A stretch of 64,000 nt of DNA from Nissolia schottii (taxonomy: Eukaryota > Streptophyta > Magnoliopsida > Fabales > Fabaceae). Shown piece after piece: positions 39,202 through 50,981 of this stretch. A model generated the notes under the pieces. The model ran no database searches. It was not told the DNA's origin and saw nothing but the letters and a program-made list of their open reading frames with translations. Each line of letters begins with the position of its first letter. Positions within the stretch are counted from its first letter, which is position 1. The stretch lies in NCBI GenBank assembly GCA_003254905.1, contig QANU01112002.1, forward strand, positions 955,248-1,019,247, in the 5' to 3' direction. The position numbers and the translations under genes are program-made.

Positions 39202-39219
39202 TGGCGTCGTTGCTGGGGA
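39202..39219 (+). other. Primer-binding site, tRNA-Asp type
   Basis: TGGCGTCGTTGCTGGGGA matches the complement of the plant tRNA-Asp 3' end (TGGCGCCGTTGCCGGGGA) at 16 of 18 positions. Both mismatches are C-to-T, as expected from decay of methylated cytosines. It marks the downstream boundary of the Athila-like LTR. Confidence 0.75.
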
Positions 39220-39520
39220 AGCAATTTAGCTATTTCTTTTTTCTTTTTATTATTATTATATTCTTTATTTTCTTTCTTTTTCTTTTTATCATTTGATTTT
39301 TTGTCATTTCTTTATTTTCTTGTTTTTGTTCTTTTCTTTTCTTTTTTTTTTTAAAAAGAAGTTTAAATTTTATGGTTTTTGTTTTTTATTTTTATTTTTT
39401 TGTTCTTGTCCCAAAAAAAAATCATTTTTGTTTTTATTTATTTTTGTCCCTAAAATGTATTATCATGTACTCTAACAATTTTTCTAGTTCACAATACTCT
39501 AGTGTTCCTTGCTTTTTAGG
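39220..39520. other. T-rich leader of the Athila-like element
   Basis: A long T-rich stretch between the primer-binding site and the gag-like frame. It is non-coding. Confidence 0.6.
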
Positions 39521-42500
39521 TAATGGAGCAGATTTTGACAGTTTTGAGCAGAGGCATGAACGAAGACAGGAGAAAGTGTGGAGGTTGCCCAAGGAAATAG
39601 GTCGGAGGGCATTGCAGACCTTACAGCTCCATATCGCTGAGTTGCCTGAACAACAATGAGAATATCACTTGAGCAGACGCGGGGTGGTAACTTTACTGTC
39701 CTACCTTTACCATCCTGCCCTCGATCCTTACCCTCCCTTCCCCTATCCAATCGATGCATACTGTAACATCCCAGTTTTCCTTAGGCAAGATTTCGCATAA
39801 TAAACTCGTGAACGAACTCCATCAGAGGTTGGAAGCGTGAGTTATAGGTGTCCGTCAAGCACCAGATGTGCGGGACTATGTGGCTGAGGTGGATAAGTGC
39901 GGCGTTAGGGAGAATCTGAAAGGAATAGAAGGAGTATAGAGTACCAAGAAGCTTATGAATAAAAGAGGATGCTCGGGAACGCTAGCCACACTGGACACGT
40001 CAAGAAGGTAGAAGCCTGATTACCTCGGACTCGAGTGTCTGTAGAAATTATTCTGTTTGGTATTTCCAAATTCTACTGACACTCAAATGATTCCTCTCGA
40101 CCCCTAGAAATGGATGAAAAACTTAAAGTGTCGGAAAAACGGAAATCGGGTCAGTTTCGGACGATTCCGCAGACACTAGAACAGTCCCGTTTAGCCCCGT
40201 CTAGCCAGTAGAACTGAGCAGAGAGTCTCAAGTCTCTGGGAATCCAACTTGTACCGGGAGAAAGTCCCAAATACCTTAGATTGGCCCCACAACCTTATTG
40301 GGAAGTTTGGGAGATAGCAAAACCGTAAGCGGAACGGTTGTCCGCAGACGCGGGAGCTTAACGATGTATTAAAGGTATCTGTGAAAAATACTCCTCCGGA
40401 GAAAAATTCACAAACACCTTCTAAAAATAATATTCTTAGGAAGGGGGTAATTAGAGGATCGCGACGGTACAAGCGGAATATTTTTCGGACGACCATGCGC
40501 GACGCACCGGGACTGCGAACGATCAAAAACGAGCGAAACGGGACCGAGGTGGGGCCCAATCTGATTTAGCACGTGGGGAGGCAGATATTTTCAAGAAAAG
40601 GCAGATATTTTCAAGAAAAATAATTAAATATGCCTTGATGTGACTTGATTTGACCTAGGTATTATCCAAATCAATTAAATAAATAGAAAATGAAATTAAA
40701 ATGGCATTTTGGTAATTTTGGGCCAAGGGCAAAATGGTAAAGTGGCAATCAGCTCTTGGGCTATAAATACCACCCCAAAACCGAAAATGACATGAAAAAT
40801 TGGAATCCTTGCCAGAACTCTGTCCGTTTGTCGATCGACTGCTGTTCTGACAAACCGGAGACCCAGACACCGCCTGCCTTAAACCCAGTTCACTTCCTCC
40901 ACGAATCCCCTAACCCTTAGCCACGAAAATCACTCCAAGAACCCATGGAAAGCTGCAGCAAATTCGGACATGAGGAGCTAGGAGGCAGCCAAGCAAGCTA
41001 GGAGCAAGCCGGAACCGTCGGCACCACGGTAACGGTGGGTAAACCTAACATAACCACTGTCTATGTGGTCTAGGACGCTTGAGTTTCATTTGTGATGTGT
41101 TCTATGTTAGATTATGCTAGGTTTTCTTATTTGATGCCTCTTTGTTCTTATTGAATGCCTCTTTGATGAATTGTTAGGTGAATATGTGCTTTATGTGTCA
41201 GATATGCTATATGCTTTGTGACTAGACGGTTAGGAGAATATGAACTTGATTATGGAAATGATTTTTGGATGTTTGAAAGTATGTTTATGGCTATTAGAAA
41301 TTGGTTGGAAATGATGAAAGAAATGTTCTAAGGATTGATGTTTAGGAACCTTGTAGAACATGGAATATTGCAGGAATTAGGAGCTGAAATTCGTCAGGGT
41401 GCACTGAGCGGTCTGACGAAGGCCAGAACTCCCTTTTCGAAAATTATCAATTTTTATGTGTACAAAAACATTTCTTAAAACATAATTTTTATACTGCTTG
41501 CAATTATCCATGGATCTACTGATTTTATTAAGTATGTTATGATTTAAGGATTTATGTTTAAATGTTTTAAGGTATGACAAGATCATGAAATAAAGCTTTA
41601 TGTTTAATGCTTATGGACTGTAAATAAAATGGACTGGATTTGATGAACTGTAATGATGAATGCTATGTGATTATGTGTCATGGAAAAGGGTTTTACAAAA
41701 AGGAAAGGAAAAAGAAAAGAAAAGAAAGGAAAGGAAAAGGAAAGGTATCGGGCATGACGTCACTAAGTCCCAAAAAGGAAAGGAAAGAAAGGAAAAAAGG
41801 AATCTTTTCCTAGCTGTGCGTAATAGCTGGCAGGAAGGGCAAGTTGAACCCTGGGCATGCCTTGTCCCTAGCATAAGGACGGGGTAGGGTCCCCTCGCCA
41901 CCCCTAGCATAAGGGTGGATTCTCCTATCGTGAGCTACTGAGGTTTAGCGCGGCCCAGTCCTCACGATACTGAGACAACAAGGAAGCCTGTCGCGGTAGG
42001 CCACCGTTACGGGGGGGTTGAGCTTGAAGTAATTGCTCTAAGTGATATAACTGTACATAAGTGAATGTGTGAAGAAGCTTATAATTAAAATGGGCACGGT
42101 TATAAGTGGACGCACACGGAAGCTTATTATGTGATTATGTGAATTATGTGATTATGTGAACTTAGGAAGTAAGATAGAGAACAGATGACTTAGTAATGAA
42201 GAGTAGGCTCCCCAGTCACCTAGTAAATTAGATAAAGCTGCTCAGGCTTAGTATGGATTAAAATAGAAGGTAGGGACATAGTATAACTGTGACACTTAGA
42301 GACCCCCTGAGCGGCGGAATCATAATTGAGTGTAATACAAGTAGCGAGACCGAAGGTAACCCACTGAGAACCCAGTGTTCTCATCCCCCACTTCTTTATG
42401 GTTCTAGGTGAGCACGATGAGGATAGGGAAGACGTCCGAGCAGACAGGCAACACGAGGGACGAGGAGAGGAGCTACAGGAGATAGAACCCTTCCAAGGGA

Positions 42501-43309
42501 GGACAGCTGAAGATCAGACGATTAGCTAGTAGAGGACATATGTGTATTTGTATTTCTATGTGATGTTTGTGCTTGATACTTATAATACTATGTAAATATT
42601 GCTTATGAATGTATGGAGGACCATGGTTTGTTATCTTGGCGGGTACTAATGATATCTTTATTTATCGTTACACATGCTATGTTTCCGTTCAAAATGCATG
42701 TTCTAAACGCAACAAGGCTCCTAATTTACTCTATGTGACGTATAAAGAAAGTTTAAATTTGGTCCATATTTTGGGTAGCAATATTTTTAAAAGAATACAT
42801 GGGACTAAGTAATCCCCACCAAAGCAGATAACAACCTAGTGAGCATTGTTTGCGACGTACGCGTGAACAGTTAGCTAGGGTGTTACACATACCATTACCA
42901 ACCACCACCATCGGAACTTCAACCATACCCACATGACCCATATTTACCACATTCATACTCACCAGAGACCACGGATTACCCATAAACATTCACACCCTCT
43001 TGCCAACCCCCTCTCCACCAACAACAAACTCAATAGCTTCCTGCCCCATTTCTCCATTCTAAAACAACAACAATGCATAAGTTAATGAAAATAATGAAGG
43101 AGATAATGCAGGAGTCTATGAGAGTGATGCAAAGGGAGGAGGAGTTGCATGTAGATTTGCAAGAGTTAAGAGATGAGATAAATCAATTGAAAGAAACCAT
43201 GGGTGCATCTAGTAGGCATAAGGAGGATAGTCACTAGGATAATGAGGTTGTGTGTGACGACCCATCAACCGAAAGAAGAAGTACATATCATTTGTGTTAT
43301 TCCTGGTGT
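39521..43309 (+). pseudogene. Decayed Athila-like gag, split by a solo LTR
   Basis: The frame beginning at 39521 ('GNGADFDSFEQRHERR') reads to the insertion at 39762 and resumes in the same frame after it at about 42893, once one CATAC copy is removed. In-frame stops occur at four points or more (for example at 39657, and CAA-to-TAA/TAG type changes near 42980, 43030 and 43235). The visible regions are a Pro/Tyr-rich segment and a predicted coiled coil (about 43080-43200, 'REEELHVDLQELRDEINQLK'). Assignment as gag comes from its position after the primer-binding site; no zinc knuckle or protease was found. The element then appears deleted, as no polymerase domain follows. Confidence 0.6.
39762..42887 (+). 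mobile_element. 3.1-kb solo LTR with perfect target duplication
   Basis: It starts 'tgtaacatccc' and ends 'gggtgttaca' (TG...CA, with mirrored ends). It is flanked by CATAC at 39757-39761 and 42888-42892. There is no internal domain, primer-binding site or second LTR, so it is a solo LTR left by recombination. A TATA box (TATAAATA, 40762-40769) marks the U3/R region. A purine-rich GGAAAAG tract occupies 41695-41800. Size and ends suggest a Ty3/gypsy element; the lineage is not determined. The peptides within it are not convincing genes. Confidence 0.85.
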
Positions 43310-44600
43310 GATTAAGGTGTCGGTTGAGCTTGCTTTGCTGCCTAAATCCCCCTCGTCTATTCCATTACTCCCATCATCCCTTCTCCTAGCCTATCAGTTA
43401 CCGCTACTCGAGCTGCACTTTGAGACACATGTTCCTCTCCTTGGACCATGTGAGTATGCTCACTTGGAGACTGATGGCCAATTACGGGCCTTATGTGAAG
43501 GGCTTGGAGACTTTCTTGTTGCTTCTAGGGGAAGGTTAGACCATGTCCAGGGACGATTTAGGAAGCCTCCTAGTGGGAGCCTTCATCCACCCCTACTGGG
43601 AGTGATCAACTGTTGGATGACTAAGCCAAGACGAAGCCTTAAAGCTTCACGGCATTGATGGAAGATCTCAATGCTTGGCTCCTAAAAGAAACATGGCTTC
43701 TAGGGCCATGACATGACTTACAAGGTGTCGGATCCTGGTGGAAGCTAACGCAACAAACTTTGGTGGATGTTTCTGGACAAGTTTAAACGTGATCCTCCAT
43801 GAGACGGTCGATGATCGTCCAACTTAAGGACGTTAAACAAAAGTGCTGGGTGGGAGACAACACACTGTTTATAAGTTTTTCTTCGTTTATCTTTTGTTTG
43901 TTTTAGTTTTTTATTTTTGCTCTTACCCTGTCTTGTGCACTAAGGCCAGTGCACTTATTTAAAAGTGTAGAATGGGAAAGTCATCATTTTGGTATGTTTA
44001 GGATAATAGTTTTAACTGTGCATAATTATGGAAATTCTTCAATAGGGGATGATTTAGACTAGTTAGTGGTCAATCTATGCAATGTGAAATGCTTTGATTG
44101 ATTATTTAGGGCATTATGTTTGATTGAGCATCTTATAGATATTGGCATGTTTTAATTAATTGGATGATATTACATGGTAAGATTTTGAGCCTTTAATCGG
44201 ATGGTAATACTACATGCCATTCCATCTTTGTTGTCTGTACACTTGCTAGTGTTCAAGTCTAGAACTTGCCTGATTATCTACATTGCACTTTCACCTTTGT
44301 ATTTGACATGTGACATGATTAAGGCATTCTTTGTGATTTTTAGCTTACATTCCCATATTGGTCAACCTTGAATATTTGACCCTTGTTAGCCCATTTGAGC
44401 CTTTAGCCTTTTGTTGAATTGTTAGCACAATACAAGCTGATAAATTGAGAAAAACCATGATACACCTGGCTTTAGGGCTTAGGAGAATTGTGGTACGTTT
44501 TTCCATATGTGCTAAGCAACAAGTGTGGGGTTACATGAGGGCATGTAACATTCAAAGTAGGGGAGAGCGACCACAATTGCTCAAATCAATAATTGTAGTA
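43310..44600 (+). other. 3' remnant of the Athila-like element
   Basis: 'cttaaggacgttaaacaaaagtgctgggtgggagacaaca' (43825-43865) resembles the phrase that follows the polymerase frame in legume Athila elements, and is followed by T-rich and 'aaagtgtag' sequence. Almost the whole gag-pol is missing between 43310 and here. The open frame at 43203-43658 has no recognised domain. Confidence 0.45.
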
Positions 44601-44623
44601 ATTGTGAATTTTTTTTTAAATTT

Positions 44624-45141
44624 TTGTAGGGTGCTTTTGACGAGGCACTACAAGCTGCTTAGAATCAACAGGCCGAGAGTGCGCCCCCCAGTACCGAGCC
44701 TGCCCCCGTCAATGAGAACATGGTTTGGATGGATGTGGTCAGCGATATGAACCACAACCGCGTCTACGGCCAGGGGACACAACCCTCGGTTACACCGAGG
44801 GGGCCTCGATTAGTTTCTGGATCTAATCACCAAGGTCGGAAGCTGACGAGCTTTGAGAGCACATCTTCAAAATGAAGCAAAAGTTGCATCAGCAGGCATT
44901 GAAGCTAGAGTAGATGCGGCATAAGGGGAAGACTCAAAAAAGGAAAATTAACAACAAGCTAAAAAAGTTGTGGGCCTGCTTTGGCGGATCTGTTCGAGGA
45001 AAGAATAGTAGAAGCGCCCGTGACATGCCTAGTGATTTGCTAATATCCTCCGGGACCTCTAACGACGATGTTTCCTGTGACGACAATGCCGCTTACAATG
45101 ATGCCGTCTCCGATGATAATGCCACGGATTTAGGAGATTAG
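44624..45141 (+). pseudogene. CACTA (En/Spm) Ptta-type transposon protein remnant
   Basis: An acceptor-like 'tttttgtag' precedes a frame with 'NENMVWMDVVSDMNHNRVYG', close in pattern to the plant Ptta/En-Spm (Transposase_24) domain. Stops interrupt it (44661 and 44871). A frame change leads to a Lys-rich, helix-forming segment (44872-44990) and an acidic Asp-rich tail ending at 45141. A CAG-to-TAG change at 44911 breaks the Lys-rich part. It lies 330 bases before CACTA subterminal repeats, consistent with the last exon of such an element. Confidence 0.6.
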
Positions 45142-45464
45142 CTTTTTTAGTCGTTTCTTTTTTCAAGATTTTATGTATTTTTAATTTTTTTTTTTGAATT
45201 TGAAGTTGTTAACCTTGTTTTAATGAATTTTATTGTTCTTATTTTAATAAATTTGTACCTTATTTTATTTTTTATTTCCTTTCGATGGGTTTACATAATT
45301 ACTTTATTAATTAATAAATAATAAGTAGACTTAATAAATTAATAAATAGGCTTAACAATTAGTACGCTTAAGTTTTTGAGGCTTAATAACTAATAAATTA
45401 TTAGGTCTTAATTACTAGCTTTAATAAAAAAAATCTTTTGGCCCCTATAAAATAATTGGGTTTT

Positions 45465-45937
45465 ATGTATTACCGTCAGTAATAACCGATGGTACCATTA
45501 TGGTCTAGGGTTTAAGACAAAGCCTGTAACCAAAACCTTAAAGGGTTTAGGGTATGGTCAGAAAAACACGACAGTAACCTACAAATTCAAAATTTGAAAT
45601 TATCATCGGTTGTGTCTGACGATAACAAAATTGAATCCTGATCAAAATTGTGGTGCCTATTTTTGGTATCATCGGTAAAATCTGACAGTACCCTACACCT
45701 TAAAGGTTTTAGGGTATTATCGTCAGAAAAAGTTGTTGATAACTTGCAAACTCAAAATTCGAAATCACCATCGGATATGTCCAACGGTAACATAGGTGAT
45801 TCCGTACCAAAATTGTGGCGCCTATTTTTTGTACCGTCGGATTGGTTTAAAAAATTCGATGATAATCCATTAAATAAAATGACGCATTTCAGTTAAGGGA
45901 TTACAGTCGGATTGTCTCCAGTAGTCATCGGATAAAG
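45465..45937 (+). mobile_element. CACTA subterminal repeat region, truncated
   Basis: Repeated 'taccgtcagtaa', 'ccgatggta', 'atcgtcagaaaa' and 'taccgtcggatt' motifs in both orientations are the subterminal binding-site type seen again at 58992-60700. The terminal CACTA sequence is absent: similarity ends abruptly at the start of the first SPH unit (45938). Confidence 0.6.
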
Positions 45938-46427
45938 TCATGCAATTAACATAGTTTCACTATCGACAGAAAGTAAAACCAACGAGTCCCACTAATGATA
46001 GTGATTAAAACTAGGTAATTTTGATATTTTTGGACACAAACCAAAAAAATAGGGATCTAAATAAAATCTTAAATTTTTTTGGAGACCGGAAACAAATTTA
46101 AGCAAAAAAAACTCAATCTTGTGCCATGTAATTTCATCATTAATGGACACATTTGAATTAAAACAAAACGTATAATTCTCCACTAAGATATATGTATCTT
46201 AAATATCCATAAAAAGTGCATTGACCCGTTTATTTTAATTATATGCATAGCTATTTTCCACTTTTATTTTTATAATGAATGTGTGTACATTTATTTTCTT
46301 ACTTTCAAGATAAGTTGACTTTGAATGATATTGTGACCTCACTTTTTAATTTATATCTTTACTTGTTATTTTGATACGTGTACCTGCCATAAAAATTATT
46401 ATTTTCATTTGACCACCAGTGTGTGTC

Positions 46428-46430
<3 letters not shown>

Positions 46431-46476
<46 letters not shown>

Positions 46477-46508
46477 GTATGTATATATATATATATGTAT
46501 GTATGTAT
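46431..46508. repeat. TA/TATG microsatellite in SPH unit A promoter
   Basis: A (TA)n run with TATG interruptions directly upstream of the leader. Equivalent, purer (TA)n runs stand in units B (48961-48988) and C (51471-51498). In D only a short 'acacacatatatata' remains. TATA-box function is plausible but not shown. Confidence 0.8.
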
Positions 46509-46522
46509 AACATTGATTCACA

Positions 46523-46537
46523 ATGAAAAAATATTGA
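46523..46537 (+). promoter_or_regulatory. Conserved five-codon upstream ORF (incl. stop) of SPH genes
   Basis: ATGAAAAAATATTGA stands 20 bases before the SPH start codon in unit A and, unchanged, in units B, C and D. Its presence in all four leaders could lower translation of the main frame or simply reflect recent duplication. Confidence 0.45.
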
Positions 46538-46557
46538 ACAGATTAATTCAACTTGCA

Positions 46558-46983
46558 ATGTCTCTCTTTGCCAAAAGTGTTCTCTTGTTGTGGTTGTTTG
46601 TACTGCCACTAAACATCAGTGGAATTGAGCTACTAAAACCAGCAAAAGTGACGATCAAAAATGTTTTGGATAACAATGATAACCTAACAGTTCACTGCAT
46701 TACAGAAGAAGGTGATGATCTTGGGGTGCACGTTGTAAACCCTGCTGCTACATGGGGGTTTAAGATTTACCCTAAGTTCTTTGGGGGTACGAGAGTCTCT
46801 TGCACCATTTCATGGCCAGGTGTTTGTCATTGGTTGGATGTATACGATCAAGACAGGGATCGTGATTTCTGTCGTGATAATTGCGACTGGATTATAGGGA
46901 AATCTCAACCGTGCAGGATTGATGATTACGGGCAAGATAAACCTAATTGCTTTCCGTGGGATGCTAACACATGTGCACCTTGA
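46558..46983 (+). CDS. S-protein homologue (SPH, S1 family), copy A
   Basis: Small secreted protein of the plant self-incompatibility S1 family. In poppy S1-type proteins are stigma-side self-incompatibility ligands; in other plants most SPH functions are unknown. Single exon, 141 residues. A signal peptide occupies residues 1-22 ('MSLFAKSVLLLWLFVLPLNI'). The S1 domain follows: 'KVTIKNVLDNN', a glycosylation sequon NLT (42-44), 'DDLGVHVV', 'WGFKIYPKFFGGT', 'WPGVCHWLDVYD' and 'NCDWIIGKSQPCR'. Cysteines are at 47, 82, 90, 105, 109, 119, 131 and 139. I chose the ATG at 46558 because it begins a proper signal peptide. The frame is open upstream to 46423, but that stretch encodes a Tyr-Ile run from the microsatellite. 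A five-codon uORF (46523-46537) precedes it, and AATAAA lies at 47049. Confidence 0.9.
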   Translation: MSLFAKSVLLLWLFVLPLNISGIELLKPAKVTIKNVLDNNDNLTVHCITEEGDDLGVHVVNPAATWGFKIYPKFFGGTRVSCTISWPGVCHWLDVYDQDRDRDFCRDNCDWIIGKSQPCRIDDYGQDKPNCFPWDANTCAP

Positions 46984-47266
46984 TCTTTATGTAATATATT
47001 GCATGTAATGGGTTGTTCTTGCTATCTTTTGTTGGAATATTAATTTTAAATAAAGATTATTGATGACGGCTTTACAAAAATATATTTATTTTTGTGCCTT
47101 ATAAGTGGATGAAAATAATTTGTTATTAGTATTTTTGTTCTGTAATTTCTTGTTTGCCTTTTAACAATCAAAGTATAAAGGAAAAGGAAAAAAATGAAAA
47201 AGGAAAAGGGAGATTTCAAAGTTGTTCATATTTGTAAAATGTACAAATTTTAATTTGATGATGATG

Positions 47267-47298
<32 letters not shown>

Positions 47299-47432
47299 TA
47301 ACCAATGTGAGGTTGTTGATGTATCGATTCATTAACCAAAGTATCGAGTTCAAGTCATGAGAATGAGAAGAATTCATTATGTTAGTGATAAGCGGCGAAT
47401 GTCAGTCGTTCCTCTAAAGAAAAAAAAAAAAG
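47299..47432 (+). mobile_element. tRNA-derived SINE-like module, unit A
   Basis: This is the equivalent of the unit C module (52290-52431). It ends in an A-run. Twelve bases of the box A region are missing here, as in unit B, so it would not have a working pol III promoter. Box B-like 'gagttcaagtc' remains. Confidence 0.5.
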
Positions 47433-48471
47433 AATTGCACTTAGACTAATTTAATAAGTTGGCAAAATAACATTGTTTAATAATCAATATATTTTCTTTC
47501 ACTCAATTTTGACATTTGATAATCTACTTGTTATTTTTATATTGGATATGTGTTTTGATAATCAATTCTTATATGTAAATAGGATTAGTGATCTTTTGTT
47601 AAGAGTAGGAAAACATAGCGTTTACCCACTGATACTTTTTCTTTTAAAGTTAGCTTTCATCTTGCCTGTAGAAACTTTATCAAATTGAGGGTTTTCGTCT
47701 ACTCTAAGTATCATAAAAAATTGAATTCATAGTACGAGAGAAAAATAATTGAATATGTTTTCTTGATAACATGCATATATAGAAAGAAGACATTTGTCGA
47801 TGTAGACAGTTAAAATATCATTCAATGTTCTCAAGACATCAAAACAATAAGAGAGAAATTGTAAATTGATTTTCTTTTTATCATTTTTTTTATTATTGTA
47901 TAATTTTTTTTGTATTAATCAAATTATTTGAAGCTTAATTAGTTTTTATTCTTCTGTAAATGTACTATCAATCCCATCTTCTAATCTTTTTGGATCTACC
48001 ACTATTTATAAGACATCTTAACTTTCACTATTTCATTATTTATTATTTACTTATACTTTTCTATGAGAATAAAAGAAACTTATTGGAAGTAAATGATTGG
48101 TGTATGAAAATTTGGCTTAAATATGTTGTGGTCCCCAGAAAATTTTTGAGATTTGGTTTACGTCTAATAATTTTTCTTTGTTTTAGTTCAAAGTTATTAG
48201 AATTATTTGATTTTAGTATCTCTCATTAGTGGAACTCTATTAACTTTTGACATGCCTGACAAAGTTTCACCTAAGCAATGCCATGTGAGCGAAAACTCAG
48301 TCGACCTATAACTCGCTATTTGACCTGAGTTTGACCCCAAATCATGACCCACAAACCATCCAAAATTAGGTTGAGTTGTTGGTTTTGTGTTGATTTTTGT
48401 TGGGTTATGGTTTTAGTGAGTTTGTTTTACTCACAAGAAACTATTGACGTGACCCTCGATTAGCCACGTGA
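47433..48471. other. Spacer of SPH unit A, non-coding
   Basis: AT-rich spacer nearly identical to that of unit B. An 89-codon Leu/Ile/Phe-rich frame (47960-48229) is shared with unit B only because the DNA is duplicated. Confidence 0.6.
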
Positions 48472-48953
48472 TGCAATTAACATAGTTTCACTATCGACAG
48501 AAACTAAAACCAACGAGTCCCACTAACAACAGTGATTAAAACTAGGTAATTTTGATAATTTTGGACACAAACCAAAAAAATAGGGTTCCAAATAAAATCT
48601 TAAATTTTTTTTGAGACCCGAAACAAATTTAAGCAAAAAAAACTCAATCTTGTGCCATGTAATTTCATCATTTATGGACACATTTGAATTAAAACAAAAC
48701 ATATAATTCTCCACTAAAATATATGTATCTTAAATGATCCATAAAATGTGCATTGACCCGTTTATTTTAATTATATGCATAGCTATTTTCCACTTTTATT
48801 TTTATAATGAATGTGTGTACATTTATTTTCTTACTTTCAAGACAAGTTGACTTTGAATGATATTGTGACCTCACTTTTTAATTTTATATATTTTACTTGT
48901 TATTTTGATACGTGTACCTCCCATAAAAATTATTATTTTCATTTGACCACCAA

Positions 48954-48989
<36 letters not shown>

Positions 48990-49037
48990 ACATTGATTCA
49001 CAATGAAAAAATATTGAACAGATTAATTCAACTTGCA

Positions 49038-49460
49038 ATGTCTCTCTTTGCCAAAAGTGTTCTCTTGTTGTGGTTGTTTGTACTGCCACTAAACATCAGT
49101 GGATTTGAGCTACGATCACCAGCAAAAGTGACGATCAAAAATGTTTTGGATAACAATGATAACCTAACAGTTCACTGCATTACAGAACAAGGTGATGATC
49201 TTGGGGTGCACGTTGTAAACCCTGCTGCTACATGGGGGTTTAAGATTTTCCCTAAGTTCTTTGGGGGTACGAGAGTCTCTTGCACCTTTGTATGGCCAGG
49301 TGTTTGTCATTGGTTGGATATATACGATCAAAATAGGGATAATGATTTCTGTCGTGATAATTGCTACTGGATTATAGGGAAATCTCAACCGTGCAGGATT
49401 GATGAATACGGGAACGTAAAACATTGCTTTCAGTGGGATGCTAAAACATGTACACCTTGA
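49038..49460 (+). CDS. S-protein homologue (SPH, S1 family), copy B
   Basis: Intact single-exon secreted S1-family protein, 140 residues, with the same signal peptide as copy A. It shares with copy C the changes 'GFELRSPAK', 'TEQGDD', 'FPKFFGG', 'CTFVWPG' and 'DQNRDNDFC'. Its own C-terminal part differs: 'NCYWIIG', then a one-codon deletion in 'EYGNVKHCFQWDAKTCTP'. All eight cysteines of copy A are retained. The 3' flank has a local duplication of 'gatctttatg...atattgcatgtaatgg'. The start is chosen at the signal-peptide Met; the leader holds the conserved uORF. Confidence 0.9.
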   Translation: MSLFAKSVLLLWLFVLPLNISGFELRSPAKVTIKNVLDNNDNLTVHCITEQGDDLGVHVVNPAATWGFKIFPKFFGGTRVSCTFVWPGVCHWLDIYDQNRDNDFCRDNCYWIIGKSQPCRIDEYGNVKHCFQWDAKTCTP

Positions 49461-49808
49461 TCTTTATGTAATATATTGCATGTAATGGTTGATCTTTATG
49501 GAATATATTGCATGTAATGGGATGATGAGAACTCATTATTTTTGTTCTTGCTATCTTTTGTTGGAATATTAATTTTAAATAAAGATTATTGATGACGGCT
49601 ATACAAAAATATATTTATTTTTGTGCCTTATAAGTGGATGAAAATAATTTGTTATTAGTATTTTTGTTCTTTAATTTCTTGTTTGCCTTTTAACAATCAA
49701 AGTATAAAGGAAAAGGAAAAAATGAAAAAGGAAAAGGGAGATTTCAAAGTTGTTCATATTGGTAAAATGTACAAATTTTAATTTGATAATAATAATAATA
49801 ATAATAAT

Positions 49809-49940
49809 TAACCAATGTGAGGTTGTTGGTGTATCGATTCATTAACCGAAGTATCGAGTTCAAGTCATGAGAATGAGAAGAATTCATTATGTTGGTGATA
49901 AGCGGCGAATGTTAGTCGTTCCTCTAAAGAAAAAAAAAAG
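49809..49940 (+). mobile_element. tRNA-derived SINE-like module, unit B
   Basis: Same module as in unit A, including the shared box A deletion and an A-run at 49930-49939. Its close match to unit A while the gene matches unit C places the recombination joint just upstream. Confidence 0.5.
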
Positions 49941-50981
49941 AATTGCACTTAGACTAATTTAATAAGTTGGCAAAATAACATTGTTCAATAATCAATATAT
50001 TTTCTTTCACTCAATTTTGACATTTGATAATCTACTTGTTATTTTTATATTGGATATGCGTTTTGATAATCAATTCTCATATGTAAATAGAATTAGTGAT
50101 CTTTTGTTAAGGCTAGAAAAACATAGCGTTTGCCCATTGATACTTTTTCTTTTAAAGTTAGCTTTCATCTTGCCTGTAGAAACTTTATCAAATTGAGGGT
50201 TTTTGTCTACTCTAAGTATCATAAAATATTGAATTCATAATATGAGAGATAAATAATTGAATATTTTTTCTTGATAACATGCATATATAGAAAGAAGACA
50301 TTTGTCGATGTAAACAGTTAAAATATCATTCAATGTTCTCAAGATATCAAAACAATAAGAGAGAAATTGTAAATTGATTTTCTTTTTATCATTTTTTTAT
50401 TATTAGATAATTTTTTTTTGTATTAATCAAATTATTTGAAGCTTAATTAGTTTTTATTCTTGTGTAAATGTACTATCAATCCCATCTTCTAATCTTTTTG
50501 GATCTACCACTATTTATAAGACATCTTAACTTTCACTATTTCATTATTTATTATTTACTTATACTTTTCTATGAGAATAAAAGAAACTTATTGGAAGTAA
50601 ATGATTGGTGTATGAAAATTTGGCTTAAATATGTTGTGGTCCCTAGAAAATTTTTGAGATTTGGTTTACGTCTAATAATTTTTCTTTGTTTTAGTTCAAA
50701 GTTATTAGAATTATTTGATTTTAGTATCTTTCATTAGTGGAACTCTATTAACTTTTGACATGCCTAACAAAAAGTTTCACCTCAGCAATGCCATGTGAGC
50801 GAAAACTCACTCGACCTATAACTCGCTAATTGACCTGAGTTTGACTCCAAATCATGACCCACCAACCATCCAAAATTAGGTTGAGTTGTTGGTTTTGTGT
50901 TGATTTTTGTTGGGTTATGGTTTTAGTGAGTTTGTTTTGCTCACAAGAAACTATTGACATGACCCTCGATTAGCCACGTGA
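49941..50981. other. Spacer of SPH unit B, non-coding
   Basis: Near-identical to the unit A spacer (47433-48471), including 'ttgttatttttatattggatatg' and 'gacctgagtttgac' segments that unit C lacks or has altered. No gene recognised. Confidence 0.6.

Larger units (their letters stand above)
45941..48471 (+). repeat. SPH tandem unit A
   Basis: First of four tandem units, starting at 'tgcaattaacatagtttcac'. Period to unit B is 2531 bases. It contains promoter, one SPH gene, a tRNA-like SINE module and a spacer. Its left edge abuts the truncated CACTA end. Confidence 0.9.
48472..50981 (+). repeat. SPH tandem unit B (hybrid)
   Basis: Second unit, 2510 bases. From its start to the AAT run at about 49790 it matches unit C. 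From the SINE module onward it matches unit A (see finding on unequal crossover). Confidence 0.9.

Noticed and set aside
40191..40569. Overlapping open frames on both strands
   Set aside because: Within the 3.1-kb solo LTR; no recognised domain and both strands open by composition.
46423..46557. N-terminal extension of SPH copy A (and similar in B, C)
   Set aside because: It encodes a Tyr-Ile run from the TA microsatellite. The signal peptide starts at the later Met, and the extension length varies between copies.
47960..48229. 89-codon hydrophobic frame shared by units A and B (also 50468-50737)
   Set aside because: Conserved only as part of a recent duplication, broken in unit C, with low-complexity Leu/Ile/Phe composition.
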